Made by a program: the position numbers and the translations under genes. The notes beneath the pieces are model-generated. The model had not been told where the DNA came from. It was given only the letters and a program-made list of their open reading frames with translations, and did no database searches. DNA of 64,000 bases from contig NZ_OY759862.1 of NCBI RefSeq assembly GCF_963662805.1, forward strand, positions 62,001-126,000, read 5' to 3'. This document shows positions 45,513 through 53,619 of the stretch, in pieces. The DNA comes from an uncultured Cohaesibacter sp. (GTDB lineage: Bacteria > Pseudomonadota > Alphaproteobacteria > Rhizobiales > Cohaesibacteraceae). Numbering within the stretch: position 1 is the first letter of the stretch; each line of letters opens with the position of its first letter.

Positions 45513-45545
45513 GCCCCGCGCGGCTTGATGGTCTCGGGGCTCTTT
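45513..45545 (+). terminator. Weak terminator-like hairpin after infA
   Basis: 6-bp stem GCCCCG/CGGGGC (45513-45518 with 45535-45540), 16-nt loop, then TCTTT. Weak; it may only attenuate transcription into maf. Confidence 0.35.
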
Positions 45546-45683
45546 GACCGGCAGGATGGATCTGCCAAGGACGCAAACGGGGGAAATCCCGCACGCCATA
45601 CCCATGGCTGTCTTGAATCTTGTGGGATATGAATGTGACAATGCGGCCTGATTTTAAGCATTTCATAGACAAAGCCTTGCACC

Positions 45684-46307
45684 ATGTCAGATCCCTATCG
45701 TCTCATTCTGGCTTCGGCCTCGCCGCGACGCCTGCAATTGCTGCAGCAGATCGGCATTGAGCCCCTTGCTCTCAAACCGGCTGATCTCGATGAAACTCCG
45801 CTGAAAAACGAACAGCCCCGGGCGCTTGCCCGCCGTCTGGCCGAAGAAAAGGCCAAGGTCGTGCGACGCGAGTGCAAGGACGATGAGCAATATTCCGGCT
45901 GTTTCATCCTGGCGGCAGACACGGTCGTTGCCGTGGGGCGCAGGATCCTGCCCAAGACCGAACTGGCAGAAGAGGCCAGCCAGTGTCTGACGCTGCTGTC
46001 CGGCAGAACTCACAAGGTTTTCACCGGCGTGTGCGTCGTCACGCCCAAGGGCAAGACCCGAACCAAGGTCGTCGAGACTCGTGTGCGCTTCAAGCGCCTC
46101 GGCGATGACATCGACCCCTATCTCGCCTCGGGCGAGTGGCGCGGCAAGGCAGGCGGCTATGCCATTCAGGGCATCGCAGGCGCCTTCGTGGTCAATCTTG
46201 TCGGCTCCTACAGCTCGGTCGTCGGCTTGCCCCTGCATGAGACCGCCAACCTTCTGACCGGTGAGGGCTATCCCTTGCGGCTAAAATGGCTTGGCGGTGT
46301 GCGCTGA
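45684..46307 (+). CDS. maf: Maf-like nucleotide pyrophosphatase
   Basis: A 207-residue house-cleaning nucleoside triphosphate pyrophosphatase (dTTP/UTP or modified nucleotides). The start LILASASPRRLQLLQQIGIE carries the SxSPRR motif; AADTVVAVGRRILPK carries the catalytic Asp; GKAGGYAIQGIAGAFVVNLVGSYSSVVGLPL is the C-terminal signature. Ribosome site weak. 57 bp before yacG. Confidence 0.93.
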   Translation: MSDPYRLILASASPRRLQLLQQIGIEPLALKPADLDETPLKNEQPRALARRLAEEKAKVVRRECKDDEQYSGCFILAADTVVAVGRRILPKTELAEEASQCLTLLSGRTHKVFTGVCVVTPKGKTRTKVVETRVRFKRLGDDIDPYLASGEWRGKAGGYAIQGIAGAFVVNLVGSYSSVVGLPLHETANLLTGEGYPLRLKWLGGVR

Positions 46308-46363
46308 TCGAGTGAACTGAAAGCCCGGCGGACAACATCCATCTCCAACCAAATGGATTGGCA

Positions 46364-46615
46364 ATGATCAAGAAAGCCAGCAACAAAGCAGACGCCGGAC
46401 CGTCTGCCGAGCCAGCTGCCGCTGGCAAGGTCAAGGGATTGCGCCGCTCGCGCCCCTGTCCGATCTGCGCCAAACCCTCCACCAAGGAGGACTATCCCTT
46501 CTGCTCCCAGCGCTGCAAGGACGTCGATCTCAGCCGCTGGTTGACCGGGTCCTATGCCATTCCGGCCGCCGAGGAAGACGATCCGGATGACAATGACTTT
46601 GGCCCGGAGCAATAG
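46364..46615 (+). CDS. yacG: DNA gyrase inhibitor YacG
   Basis: An 83-residue zinc-binding protein. The four cysteines appear as CPIC and FCSQRCK, followed by the conserved DLSRWLTGSYAIPA and an acidic tail. YacG binds GyrB and inhibits gyrase in E. coli. The first 30 residues are a charged, Ala-rich extension. The ATG at 46364 is preferred over an in-frame TTG at 46358. Last gene of the block, 285 bp before tRNA-Phe. Confidence 0.93.
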   Translation: MIKKASNKADAGPSAEPAAAGKVKGLRRSRPCPICAKPSTKEDYPFCSQRCKDVDLSRWLTGSYAIPAAEEDDPDDNDFGPEQ

Positions 46616-46900
46616 GCCGTTTCACGCTTGCGCGAAAGGGGCGGTAAAACAACAGGATAGAGCCGATCAAGAGACGCGGTTCGGCCACCTAGGCCTGCAA
46701 AGTGAAATCTCGTCATCATGACCGGGGAAAAATCGAACTCACCCTGTAGAAAAAGCAATCTGCACACTGGACAGGGGAATTTGAACCTTTTATAACGCCC
46801 AAACAATTTGCACGGGGGTCACCCCGATGGCCCACGCCAGTGCTCACGTCCCGAAGCATCTCAATGATCCTTCACTTTGAGACAGCCGCATCGCAAATGT
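46616..46900. other. Intergenic region between yacG and tRNA-Phe
   Basis: 285 bp containing the tRNA-Phe promoter and no gene that can be supported. Confidence 0.45.
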
Positions 46901-46976
46901 GCCCGGATAGCTCAGTTGGTAGAGCAGCGGATTGAAAATCCGCGTGTCGGTGGTTCGAATCCGCCTCCGGGCACCA
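46901..46976 (+). tRNA. tRNA-Phe (GAA), integration target
   Basis: Acceptor GCCCGGA pairs with TCCGGGC; D-loop AGTTGGTA; anticodon loop TTGAAAA in a 5-bp GCGGA/TCCGC stem; T-loop TTCGAAT; encoded CCA at 46974-46976. Its last 18 bases are repeated 6.1 kb to the right, marking it as the attachment site of the island. Confidence 0.97.
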
Positions 46977-46977
46977 T
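46959..46977 (+). repeat. Island left attachment site (attL), 19-bp direct repeat
   Basis: ATCCGCCTCCGGGCACCAT, covering the T-arm 3' side, acceptor and CCA of tRNA-Phe. A perfect second copy lies at 53094-53112. The integrase gene starts 75 bp after this copy. Confidence 0.93.
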
Positions 46978-47051
46978 TTCTCCTAAACTATTGATATTTC
47001 AGTATAAATTCTGACTATTATTCGCCAAGATGTAGGGCTATACGTACATCT

Positions 47052-48398
47052 ATGAGAGCGAAGAAGTCCGAAGTGAGCATCAGAAAGAATCTCAGGCAAC
47101 GAACAGGTGGCGGCTGGGCTGTCGTCTTCTATGTGCCTCATCACCTCCGTAAGCTGCTTGGAAAGCGGGAAATCGTCAGAGGGCTGGGGACAAAGGATCT
47201 CAGGGAAGCCAACAGGCGTAAGACCGCAAAACTCGCCGAGATCTACCGGGAAGCCATGCTCAGCGTTGATCCTGTTCAGATGGGGATCCAAGAAGCCAAA
47301 CGGTATCATCCCTCCCCAGATGGCTATGAGACGCTGGGTGAGGCTGCTTACACCGAACAGTTTATCGAGCAGGCTGAGAAGCTGGAGAAGACGCACGGGC
47401 TGGAGAAGGCCAAGCTCTTCTATGAAGTGGCAACCCACCAGAAGCTACCCCTGAGCGTTGCCAGAGACCTTTGGATCTCTGAAGCAGACGGAGTGACACA
47501 GAAGACTCGCAACAAGTACCATCAGGCTCTCACCGAGTTCATCGATTGGGTTGGTGATCTCAGCGTTACCGATGTGACGCGCCGCCGAGCGATGGACTAT
47601 CTCGACCATATCCGCCAGCGTCCCTCAGAGCGCACAGGCAAGCCCTTGTCGGTTAAGTCCGTTGAGCAGCGCATGATCATCCTTAGCTCGCTCTACAGCT
47701 TCCTCAGGCATCGTGGTTTCTGGCCAGTCGAGAAGAACTCCCCATTCCATAAAGCTATGGCCTCCGCCCCGGGCAAGAAGAAGCCGAGCCGCATTGCACG
47801 GGATGTCCGTCCTATCACGAAAGAAGAACTGCGAGCTTGGATCAGGGTGGTTGAAGAAAAGTCCACCAAGTGGAAACAGGAGGGGGCGGACCTCTTGACG
47901 CTCTTGTGGCACACCGGATGTAGGGCAGGGGAGATCTGCGAACTCTCTCGCCACAACATCGAGATTGAGGAGGAGGTGACGTGGATCTGTCTGGACGCAG
48001 CCAAGACCGAGAGCGGTGTCAGGTCCATCCCTGTTGTCTCCCCTCAGGCGCAAGCGATCCTGAAACGTCTCTGTGAGGGACTGAAGGACGAAAGCCCCCT
48101 GTTCCCACGCATGGAGCCAGCAGGACCTGACAACAAGCGCTACCACAACTGCGGTAAGGCGCTGAACAAGCTACGGCGAGAAAACTTTCCCGATCAGGAA
48201 GAGTTCGACGTCCATTCCATGCGCCGCCGTTTCTCTGCTGCTTGTGAGGACGCAGGGATCGATGAGATCGTCTGGGATACCCTCATGGGCCATGCTTCAG
48301 GCCGTCTCGCTAAGAAGGTCTACAATCGCCGCCATGACCCAAGGAAGCGAACGCTTGAGGCGATGAGGCTGGTTTGGCAGGAGCTGGGGGAAGTTTGA
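47052..48398 (+). CDS. Tyrosine-type site-specific integrase
   Basis: A 448-residue phage/island integrase. The N-terminal part (about 8-60, RKNLRQRTGGGWAVVFYVPH) is the DUF6538-like arm domain of alphaproteobacterial integrases; residues about 140-245 form the SAM-like core-binding domain. The catalytic set is complete: Arg291 (HTGCRAGEI), His388 and Arg391 (HSMRR), His414 (LMGHASGR), and nucleophile Tyr424 (KKVYNRR). It lies 75 bp from tRNA-Phe, reading inward, the usual place for a tRNA-targeting integrase. The ribosome site is weak. Confidence 0.93.
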   Translation: MRAKKSEVSIRKNLRQRTGGGWAVVFYVPHHLRKLLGKREIVRGLGTKDLREANRRKTAKLAEIYREAMLSVDPVQMGIQEAKRYHPSPDGYETLGEAAYTEQFIEQAEKLEKTHGLEKAKLFYEVATHQKLPLSVARDLWISEADGVTQKTRNKYHQALTEFIDWVGDLSVTDVTRRRAMDYLDHIRQRPSERTGKPLSVKSVEQRMIILSSLYSFLRHRGFWPVEKNSPFHKAMASAPGKKKPSRIARDVRPITKEELRAWIRVVEEKSTKWKQEGADLLTLLWHTGCRAGEICELSRHNIEIEEEVTWICLDAAKTESGVRSIPVVSPQAQAILKRLCEGLKDESPLFPRMEPAGPDNKRYHNCGKALNKLRRENFPDQEEFDVHSMRRRFSAACEDAGIDEIVWDTLMGHASGRLAKKVYNRRHDPRKRTLEAMRLVWQELGEV

Positions 48399-48516
48399 AA
48401 TGGTGATCCCGGCGCGATGGTTCCCTCGGACCAAGAAACCATCACAAATCATTGAAATATATTAGATAAATCGCATTAATTTTTCCGTGCTACGCTCAGG
48501 CATGGCCTCGGTGACT

Positions 48517-49611
48517 TCAAATCAACGGAATCATACTCTCGTTCAAGTTCTTGCGTACATCTCCCAAATCTCTATCCCTAAACACGAATGGACCAATGAT
48601 TTCCTTATCCACTTCACGAGAGAGCGAAGTTACCTCGTTTGTAAGCTGGAGTAGCCCTTCCCATTTTTCATTTTTGTCTAGTATCTTTCTTGTACCATCC
48701 GGCGTCTCAAGTGCTTCCGCAGCCCGCCTAGAATCGCAAAGAATCGATAACCATTGCTGAACACCCGAAAGTATCATCAATTCTCGGGCAGTGTGGCGCT
48801 GAATGAGATTATCGGGACATCGATACACTAAACTTGCGATGTCATAACTACTCAAATTGACATCTTCATCTGAGTCACTTTTCAGATTCTTGAGCAGGCG
48901 AATTGCCGACTTAGCACCCTCATTCGTGCTTTCAGACTTCAACTGAATGTGGTGCCCGAATAGAAAAGGAAAATTTTCTATCGATTCGCGAGAAAACTGA
49001 TCTATCACTACGACACCCCGAAATATTTCTTGCTGGTGCAACTGATAATCGTCGCTATCGAACCAGTGAGACGGAACAACATCGATTTTTCTTCGAAAGC
49101 CACCTTCCGACAACTGAATTGACTTTGCATTGTCTGTATCGATTTTTGCCGCCCAGAAATGCGTCTGGAGTTCGATTTCAGACAACTTCCGCATATTTAG
49201 CACCTCTTCAATCAGAGAAGTGCCAGCGGTAAGCGGAAAGTATGTGTTGGCCTTTGTACCCGTTGCCGCATAAGTGAGATATCGACGGTGAATTTCAAGA
49301 ACATCTACGTCACTTACACCTCTGATATGAAGGTTCAAAGGAACTGAACCTTGTAACCGGAACACGGGATCAAGGCCGTGCTTGGTCAGCCTATTAGTTA
49401 AGGCAGTTTGAACCTTCCCCGCTTCTTCGTGCGAGATTTCTGTTGATCGGCGGTCCACTTCCTGCATCGCACCAAGGGTATATTTTGTCGCCGTATTTTG
49501 GGTGCGCTGTTCAAAGTTCTCAACAAATGAACGATTCTTGAGTACCTCGTTGTCAGTATCCATCCTTCGATTTTTCAGGCGGTTCAGACGTTCATCCATT
49601 CCATAGCGCAT
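48517..49611 (-). CDS. CBASS cyclic-oligonucleotide synthase (CD-NTase)
   Basis: A 364-residue nucleotidyltransferase of the cGAS/DncV-like (SMODS) fold. The active-site signature is LQGSVPLNLHIRGVSDVDVL: Gly88-Ser89, then Asp101 and Asp103. The third acidic residue is Asp177 in FRRKIDVVPSHW. On phage infection such enzymes make a cyclic di- or trinucleotide that activates an effector. The start ATG 49611 lies four bases after the effector stop, with AGG upstream, so both are in one operon. No Cap2/Cap3 (E1/E2, JAB) or HORMA/TRIP13 genes are near, so this would be a type I, two-gene system. The nucleotide product cannot be told from sequence. Confidence 0.85.
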   Translation of the reverse strand: MRYGMDERLNRLKNRRMDTDNEVLKNRSFVENFEQRTQNTATKYTLGAMQEVDRRSTEISHEEAGKVQTALTNRLTKHGLDPVFRLQGSVPLNLHIRGVSDVDVLEIHRRYLTYAATGTKANTYFPLTAGTSLIEEVLNMRKLSEIELQTHFWAAKIDTDNAKSIQLSEGGFRRKIDVVPSHWFDSDDYQLHQQEIFRGVVVIDQFSRESIENFPFLFGHHIQLKSESTNEGAKSAIRLLKNLKSDSDEDVNLSSYDIASLVYRCPDNLIQRHTARELMILSGVQQWLSILCDSRRAAEALETPDGTRKILDKNEKWEGLLQLTNEVTSLSREVDKEIIGPFVFRDRDLGDVRKNLNESMIPLI

Positions 49612-49615
49612 AGCA

Positions 49616-50233
49616 TCAGACCTTTTTAAGTTGCATCGTGCCGTGCGTAAAACGACCGCCGCCATTGAAGTATTGACCTTCAGCATCCTTCAAACTGTCG
49701 GAAAACAGCAAATCACAGTGGCCAACATGAGCAGTTAGGTCTCCTTCCCCCGGTTTTGGATCATTGCGGTAGCTATATAGCAACCGCCATCCGGCCCTCC
49801 CCTCATCGACAATTGCGGCCGAAATACTATGTGAACTGCTTCGGGAAGTTTGCAGGAATACCGTGATCTTTTCATAGCATTGGGTGATTTCAACCTTTCC
49901 CTCCCAAGGGTACTTCGGCTGATTGTCTGTATCGAAAGACTGCCCCGTTAAGACCCACGAGCCGGAGATATCAGGGACGCCTATCACACCCCGCAATCTA
50001 GTTATTCGCCAGATGTACTTATCGAAAATCAAAAACAGCACAGCGAACACCAAGCCGCCGGTAATTGGCCACAAAACGACGTTAGGAACGTTTACTTGGA
50101 AGCTTTGCAGTGCTGTCACAATAAGACCTACAATCGCTGTTATCACTCCCGCAACCGCACCAGAAATAAAAGCTATGTACATTCCGATTTTTGATCGGCT
50201 GTGCCCGACAACTGAATACTCGTGATCCGACAT
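49616..50233 (-). CDS. Cap15-like CBASS membrane effector
   Basis: A 205-residue protein. Two TM helices, about 17-42 (IGMYIAFISGAVAGVITAIV) and 51-73 (VVLWPITGGLVFAVLFLIF), are followed by a predicted small beta-barrel (about 84-205) that begins IPDISGSWVLTGQSFD-like and ends GQYFNGGGRFTHGTMQLKK. This layout matches Cap15 effectors, whose barrel binds the cyclic nucleotide and whose helices oligomerise to break the inner membrane, killing the infected cell. GAGGAAAAT precedes the ATG. It is the promoter-proximal gene, followed by the CD-NTase after one to four bases. The assignment rests on fold pattern and gene pairing. Confidence 0.8.
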   Translation of the reverse strand: MSDHEYSVVGHSRSKIGMYIAFISGAVAGVITAIVGLIVTALQSFQVNVPNVVLWPITGGLVFAVLFLIFDKYIWRITRLRGVIGVPDISGSWVLTGQSFDTDNQPKYPWEGKVEITQCYEKITVFLQTSRSSSHSISAAIVDEGRAGWRLLYSYRNDPKPGEGDLTAHVGHCDLLFSDSLKDAEGQYFNGGGRFTHGTMQLKKV

Positions 50234-50608
50234 ATTTTCCTCAAAACACTAACATTAGTTGCATAATAACTCCATTCGTAATCGCCTTTCAAGAGAACAT
50301 CCATCATGTTCTATCGAGCCAAATTTGGTAAAAATTTATAAGGCAGTATACGTATAGCGGTGTGCGCTGTGTCCCCCGTACCCTACACCTTCGGCGTTCA
50401 ATTTCCATCGGCTGCAAAAACGGTTCGGCATAGCTCGGGCCTCATACCCTCAGTAAGCGCATTCATCAGCCGTATTACACTCGTTCACTAGCCCTTACCC
50501 TTGCGGATATCCACCGACACCCTGAAAACCCTGTCCGTTAGGGTTGATTTGGGACTCTGGACATAATTCTATACGGTCATCACTCTTGTCGTCACTCAAG
50601 GCCCCGTT
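50234..50608. other. Divergent promoter region between CBASS operon and serine recombinase
   Basis: 375 bp, AT-rich near the CBASS side. It must hold the CBASS promoter. No operator recognised; a short palindrome ATACGTAT lies at 50347-50354. Confidence 0.5.
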
Positions 50609-51241
50609 ATGACCACTGTCTTCTATGCCCGCGTCTCCACCGCTGACCAGACCCTTGACCACCAGATCACCCAAGCCGAGCAAGCGGGGTTCGAGTTCGA
50701 TGAGGTGGTGTCTGACCATGGGGTATCAGGAGTCTCCACGAAGCTCTCAGAGCGCCCTGAAGGAAAGCGACTGTTCGATATGCTCCGGCATGGAGATACC
50801 CTTGTCGTGCGCTGGGTGGACCGTCTGGGGCGCAACTATGATGATGTCACAGACACCATGCGGTTGTTGCTGAGGAAGGGAGTGGTCATCAAGACCGTGA
50901 TCAACCGGATGACCTTTGACGGCTCAACCGATGACCCGATGCAAGGAGCGGTACGGGATGCTTTGATCGCCTTCATGGCCGCAATGGCTCAAGCTGAGAC
51001 CGAGACAAGGAAGGCTGCACAGAAGGCAGGGATCGAAGCGGCACGGCAGAAGGATGACAAGTATCGGGGACGCAAGCCGACCTACAGCCGGGAGCAGTTC
51101 GAGCAGGTGCTGGACATGTTGGCCAGCTCTTCCACCATCTCGGAGATCTCGAAGAGCACTCACCTATCACGTCAGACGATCTACAGGATCAAGGACAAGC
51201 CTGAAGCCTCTGAGAAGGCCCTGACTGTCTGGGGGATGTGA
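50609..51241 (+). CDS. Serine recombinase (resolvase/invertase family)
   Basis: A 210-residue small serine recombinase. The N-terminal catalytic domain has the nucleophile Ser10 in YARVSTADQ, the DHGVSGVST segment and VVRWVDRLGRN with the catalytic Arg pair. The long E helix is followed by a C-terminal helix-turn-helix (SSTISEISKSTHLSRQTIYR). It could resolve island dimers or invert a segment; no obvious res site or invertible flanks were found. Plus strand, divergent from the CBASS operon, with its own terminator. Confidence 0.9.
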   Translation: MTTVFYARVSTADQTLDHQITQAEQAGFEFDEVVSDHGVSGVSTKLSERPEGKRLFDMLRHGDTLVVRWVDRLGRNYDDVTDTMRLLLRKGVVIKTVINRMTFDGSTDDPMQGAVRDALIAFMAAMAQAETETRKAAQKAGIEAARQKDDKYRGRKPTYSREQFEQVLDMLASSSTISEISKSTHLSRQTIYRIKDKPEASEKALTVWGM

Positions 51242-51258
51242 AGCCCTCGCACACGAGT

Positions 51259-51293
51259 GGGGAAAGAGGGTAGACCGTCCTGCGGCTCTTTCC
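51259..51293 (+). terminator. Terminator after serine recombinase
   Basis: A perfect 8-bp stem GGAAAGAG/CTCTTTCC (51261-51268 with 51286-51293), extendable by two G-C pairs across a bulge, 20 bp after the stop. Confidence 0.55.
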
Positions 51294-51684
51294 TCCCCTC
51301 TTCGTGCCACCACATTTTAAGCCCGAAACACGCCCTCTCGAAGCAACGCAGCACCACCGAGAGAGGCCTTCAAGCGAGTTTCAGTCGATACGATGGAATT
51401 GGCAGAAATCAGCCATTCTGGTAATTAACGCCCTCTATAGCACAACACATCCCAAGATCTGAGCTTTTGGCTCGTCAGTTTGATGGCCGATTAGCCCTCC
51501 CTATAGAGGTGCTCGCGCTCCGCTCTTCGTCTCGGTTCGGGTCGACAAGTGGGGCCTCGAGTCGCGCAAGCCAGCGCCGCTGGTAGTGGATCGGTTGCGC
51601 ATCTCAACCTTTCCGGTGGTCTCAGCCTTAACAGGCAACCGCCGTCTCCCCTTTACAGATCTTGTCATCAAAGGAGCTTTGCCC
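51294..51684. other. Gap between recombinase and ParB-like gene
   Basis: 391 bp. It has a further inverted repeat (CCTCTCG...CGAGAGAGG, about 51334-51368). An open frame from 51586 runs into the ParB-like gene without a ribosome site. No separate gene. Confidence 0.4.
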
Positions 51685-52524
51685 ATGGCAGAGAACACCC
51701 ATGCCTTGTCTTCCCACGAGGAACAAAATGAATATGAACCCCGCAAAATCTTCAACCGGTTGCTTGCCCAGCGAGCCACTCAGTTCAAGCAGGACTTGCC
51801 AGAAAGACTCTTGGTCTCGCAAATTGCACCTTATCCTGCATTATTCTCCCCTCGATATGCCCCAGTGGATCACCATATTGTTGATCTGTTGGTATCTCTG
51901 ATCCGTCGAGAAACGACCCTCGACCCACTCTTGGTCTGCCAGTGCGGAACGGAAGTGCTGTTAATCGATGGTCACCAGCGTCTCGAAGCCTATCGTAAGG
52001 TTGGATGCAAAGAGCCGGTGCCAGTTGAGTTTTTTCAAGGATCTCTTGAGGATGCCGTTCTGGAGGCAGGCCGTCGGAATACCAAGGTGATCCTTCCCAT
52101 GGATAATGCCGAGCGCAATGATTACGCGTGGCGGCTCGTTCTGCTGGATCAGTACTCCAAACGGGATACAGCTGCCGCCTCCGGCATCTCGACGTCCCAA
52201 GTCGCCAACATGCGCAAGATCCGCAAAGAACTTGGCGAGGAAGCCTTCGCTTGTGAGACGTGGTTCCATGCGATGCGAACGTTCAGAGGCTTGGAACTGA
52301 CCGAGATGTCCGATGAGGATCATGATGTTATGCGTCAAGCAATCATCACCCAATATGGATCAATGTTGGGACGTGTCTTCAAGAACAAACTGCGCCATGA
52401 TCCAGAGATCACAGCGATGGTGCTCATCGAGCATTTGGGACCGGATATGGCCTCTGATGTAAGAGACTACATAAGCTATGAGCTTCCCAGTGATGCCATG
52501 GATTTTGAAGAAGACGAGTACTGA
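51685..52524 (+). CDS. ParB/Srx-fold (ParB N-terminal-like) protein
   Basis: A 279-residue protein with a ParB/sulfiredoxin-type N-terminal domain (about 45-140): the VSQIAPYP start, then the CTP-site-like LLIDGHQRLEAYRKVGCKEP and VPVEFFQG. A helix-turn-helix-like part follows (SKRDTAAASGISTSQVANMR). The C-terminal third is acidic and unrecognised. The start is chosen at ATG 51685, eight nt after AAGGAG. No parA gene or parS-like repeats are present, so chromosome-type partition is unlikely; a DNA-binding regulator or island-maintenance role is possible. Confidence 0.75.
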   Translation: MAENTHALSSHEEQNEYEPRKIFNRLLAQRATQFKQDLPERLLVSQIAPYPALFSPRYAPVDHHIVDLLVSLIRRETTLDPLLVCQCGTEVLLIDGHQRLEAYRKVGCKEPVPVEFFQGSLEDAVLEAGRRNTKVILPMDNAERNDYAWRLVLLDQYSKRDTAAASGISTSQVANMRKIRKELGEEAFACETWFHAMRTFRGLELTEMSDEDHDVMRQAIITQYGSMLGRVFKNKLRHDPEITAMVLIEHLGPDMASDVRDYISYELPSDAMDFEEDEY

Positions 52525-52562
52525 ACCCCGTCAATCCGCTCCAAGCTATACACTCATAAGGG

Positions 52563-52577
52563 TGTACATTCTGTACA
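52563..52577. promoter_or_regulatory. Palindromic operator-like site
   Basis: TGTACA-TTC-TGTACA, a perfect 15-bp direct and inverted repeat, with a related TACAC...GTGTA repeat just before it. It lies between the ParB-like gene and the small gene at 52724 and may bind the ParB-like protein or another regulator. Confidence 0.35.
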
Positions 52578-52723
52578 GGCAAGCTCTCTGAGAGAACGTC
52601 TGTCATCTTCCCCAATCGCCGATCACGGCACCAGCCCGAAAGCATGAAGCACATCCCTTTGGTGGTCTCTATCGCCGAAGACGGTGACGCATTCTTTCTC
52701 TCCAGAAATCAAAGGAAACGACC

Positions 52724-52939
52724 ATGACCAACTACTTCAACAAACAACCCGATCACATTTGTCGCCGATATATCGACATCGTCCAGCATCCCGAACTTTC
52801 AATGTTCACCGGATCCAGAACTTATCGCCTTGGCGAAACGACCAAGACCGAATGCGAGCAGGATCCTGAGATGCGTCTCAGGTGGAAGCTTCAGCGATCT
52901 GCTGAAATGCTAGCAAGAGTACTCTACGAAATAAGGTAG
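52724..52939 (+). CDS. Small island protein, unknown function
   Basis: A 71-residue soluble protein (MTNYFNKQPDHICRRYIDIV...) with a helical C-terminus (LRWKLQRSAEMLARVLYEI). AAAGGAAA lies 7 nt before the ATG, so the gene is probably real. It is the last gene before the right island end. No family recognised; a regulator or excision-related role is speculation. Confidence 0.6.
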   Translation: MTNYFNKQPDHICRRYIDIVQHPELSMFTGSRTYRLGETTKTECEQDPEMRLRWKLQRSAEMLARVLYEIR

Positions 52940-53093
52940 CCATGGTCGGCTCCGCCCTGCCGTGCCCTTTAAGGGCGTGGTGGGGTTCCCCATGTGCTTG
53001 ACGGTGGTGTTTGTAGTGCGTACGATTGCAAAATACTTACATCAAAGTTGTGTAACGGTATGATTTAACGATGATATCTCTCGGTTTCTGAGC

Positions 53094-53112
53094 ATCCGCC
53101 TCCGGGCACCAT
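53094..53112 (+). repeat. Island right attachment site (attR), 19-bp direct repeat
   Basis: A perfect second copy of the tRNA-Phe 3' end sequence ATCCGCCTCCGGGCACCAT. The bases to the left (CTCTCGGTTTCTGAGC) do not match the tRNA, so this is the remnant copy left by insertion, or the left end of the neighbouring prophage. Confidence 0.93.
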
Positions 53113-53619
53113 CATTTTTTCCCAGCCCGTCCCACTCATGTCGACAAGTCCTTGGAATTATGGGATTTTTAGGTCTCAGATTTCTCGGAGTGTGTGTGGC
53201 GCGCCTTTTCATTCTGCACGGGTCGCCTTTTTTCTTTGCACAAGCCATCCCGCTGGAAAGCCCGCATTTAACGGATATTTTTGTACTCGCTTAACGGCAC
53301 TTTTAGCAGCCGTTTTAATAACCCAAAACTGGAACTGCAAAACACCAACGACGGGTATGCGGACCTTTGAGACATTGAGCGATGGAAGTCTTGTGTGGGG
53401 GCATGCATGACTGGCGTGAAGCGGGAATATCTTGCAGGTGCGAACCCTGATGCTTCAGTGAAAGCAGACTTTGAATAGATCTATTGGCACATAGTGATAG
53501 GAAGAACCTAGTTGGACCGGATTGCCTCATTTGAATGATTCGGATTACGTGTTAGTTGTAGCTGGCTTTTTGTTCCATCTTGAATATGGTTTGGGGCGTA
53601 CAAAAGGGAAAATCAGGTC
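53113..53619. other. Gene-poor junction between island and prophage
   Basis: 507 bp of mixed composition without a supported gene. Short frames lack ribosome sites. No integrase remnant or repressor recognised. Confidence 0.4.

Larger units (their letters stand above)
46959..53112. mobile_element. 6.15-kb integrative island in tRNA-Phe carrying a CBASS module
   Basis: Bounded by perfect 19-bp direct repeats of the tRNA-Phe 3' end. It starts with a tyrosine integrase facing inward, then a CD-NTase and a Cap15-like effector (minus strand), a serine recombinase, a ParB-fold protein and a small gene (plus strand). No replication, packaging or conjugation gene is visible. The CBASS genes are clearly lower in GC than the murA block, while the recombinases are closer to it, suggesting mosaic assembly. 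Confidence 0.9.

Noticed and set aside
51685..52524. ParB-like protein as evidence of an integrated plasmid
   Set aside because: No parA, parS repeats or replication gene nearby, and the element has an integrase and att sites instead.
52563..52577. TGTACA palindrome as a LexA box
   Set aside because: Alphaproteobacterial LexA sites are GTTC-N7-GTTC; this does not fit.
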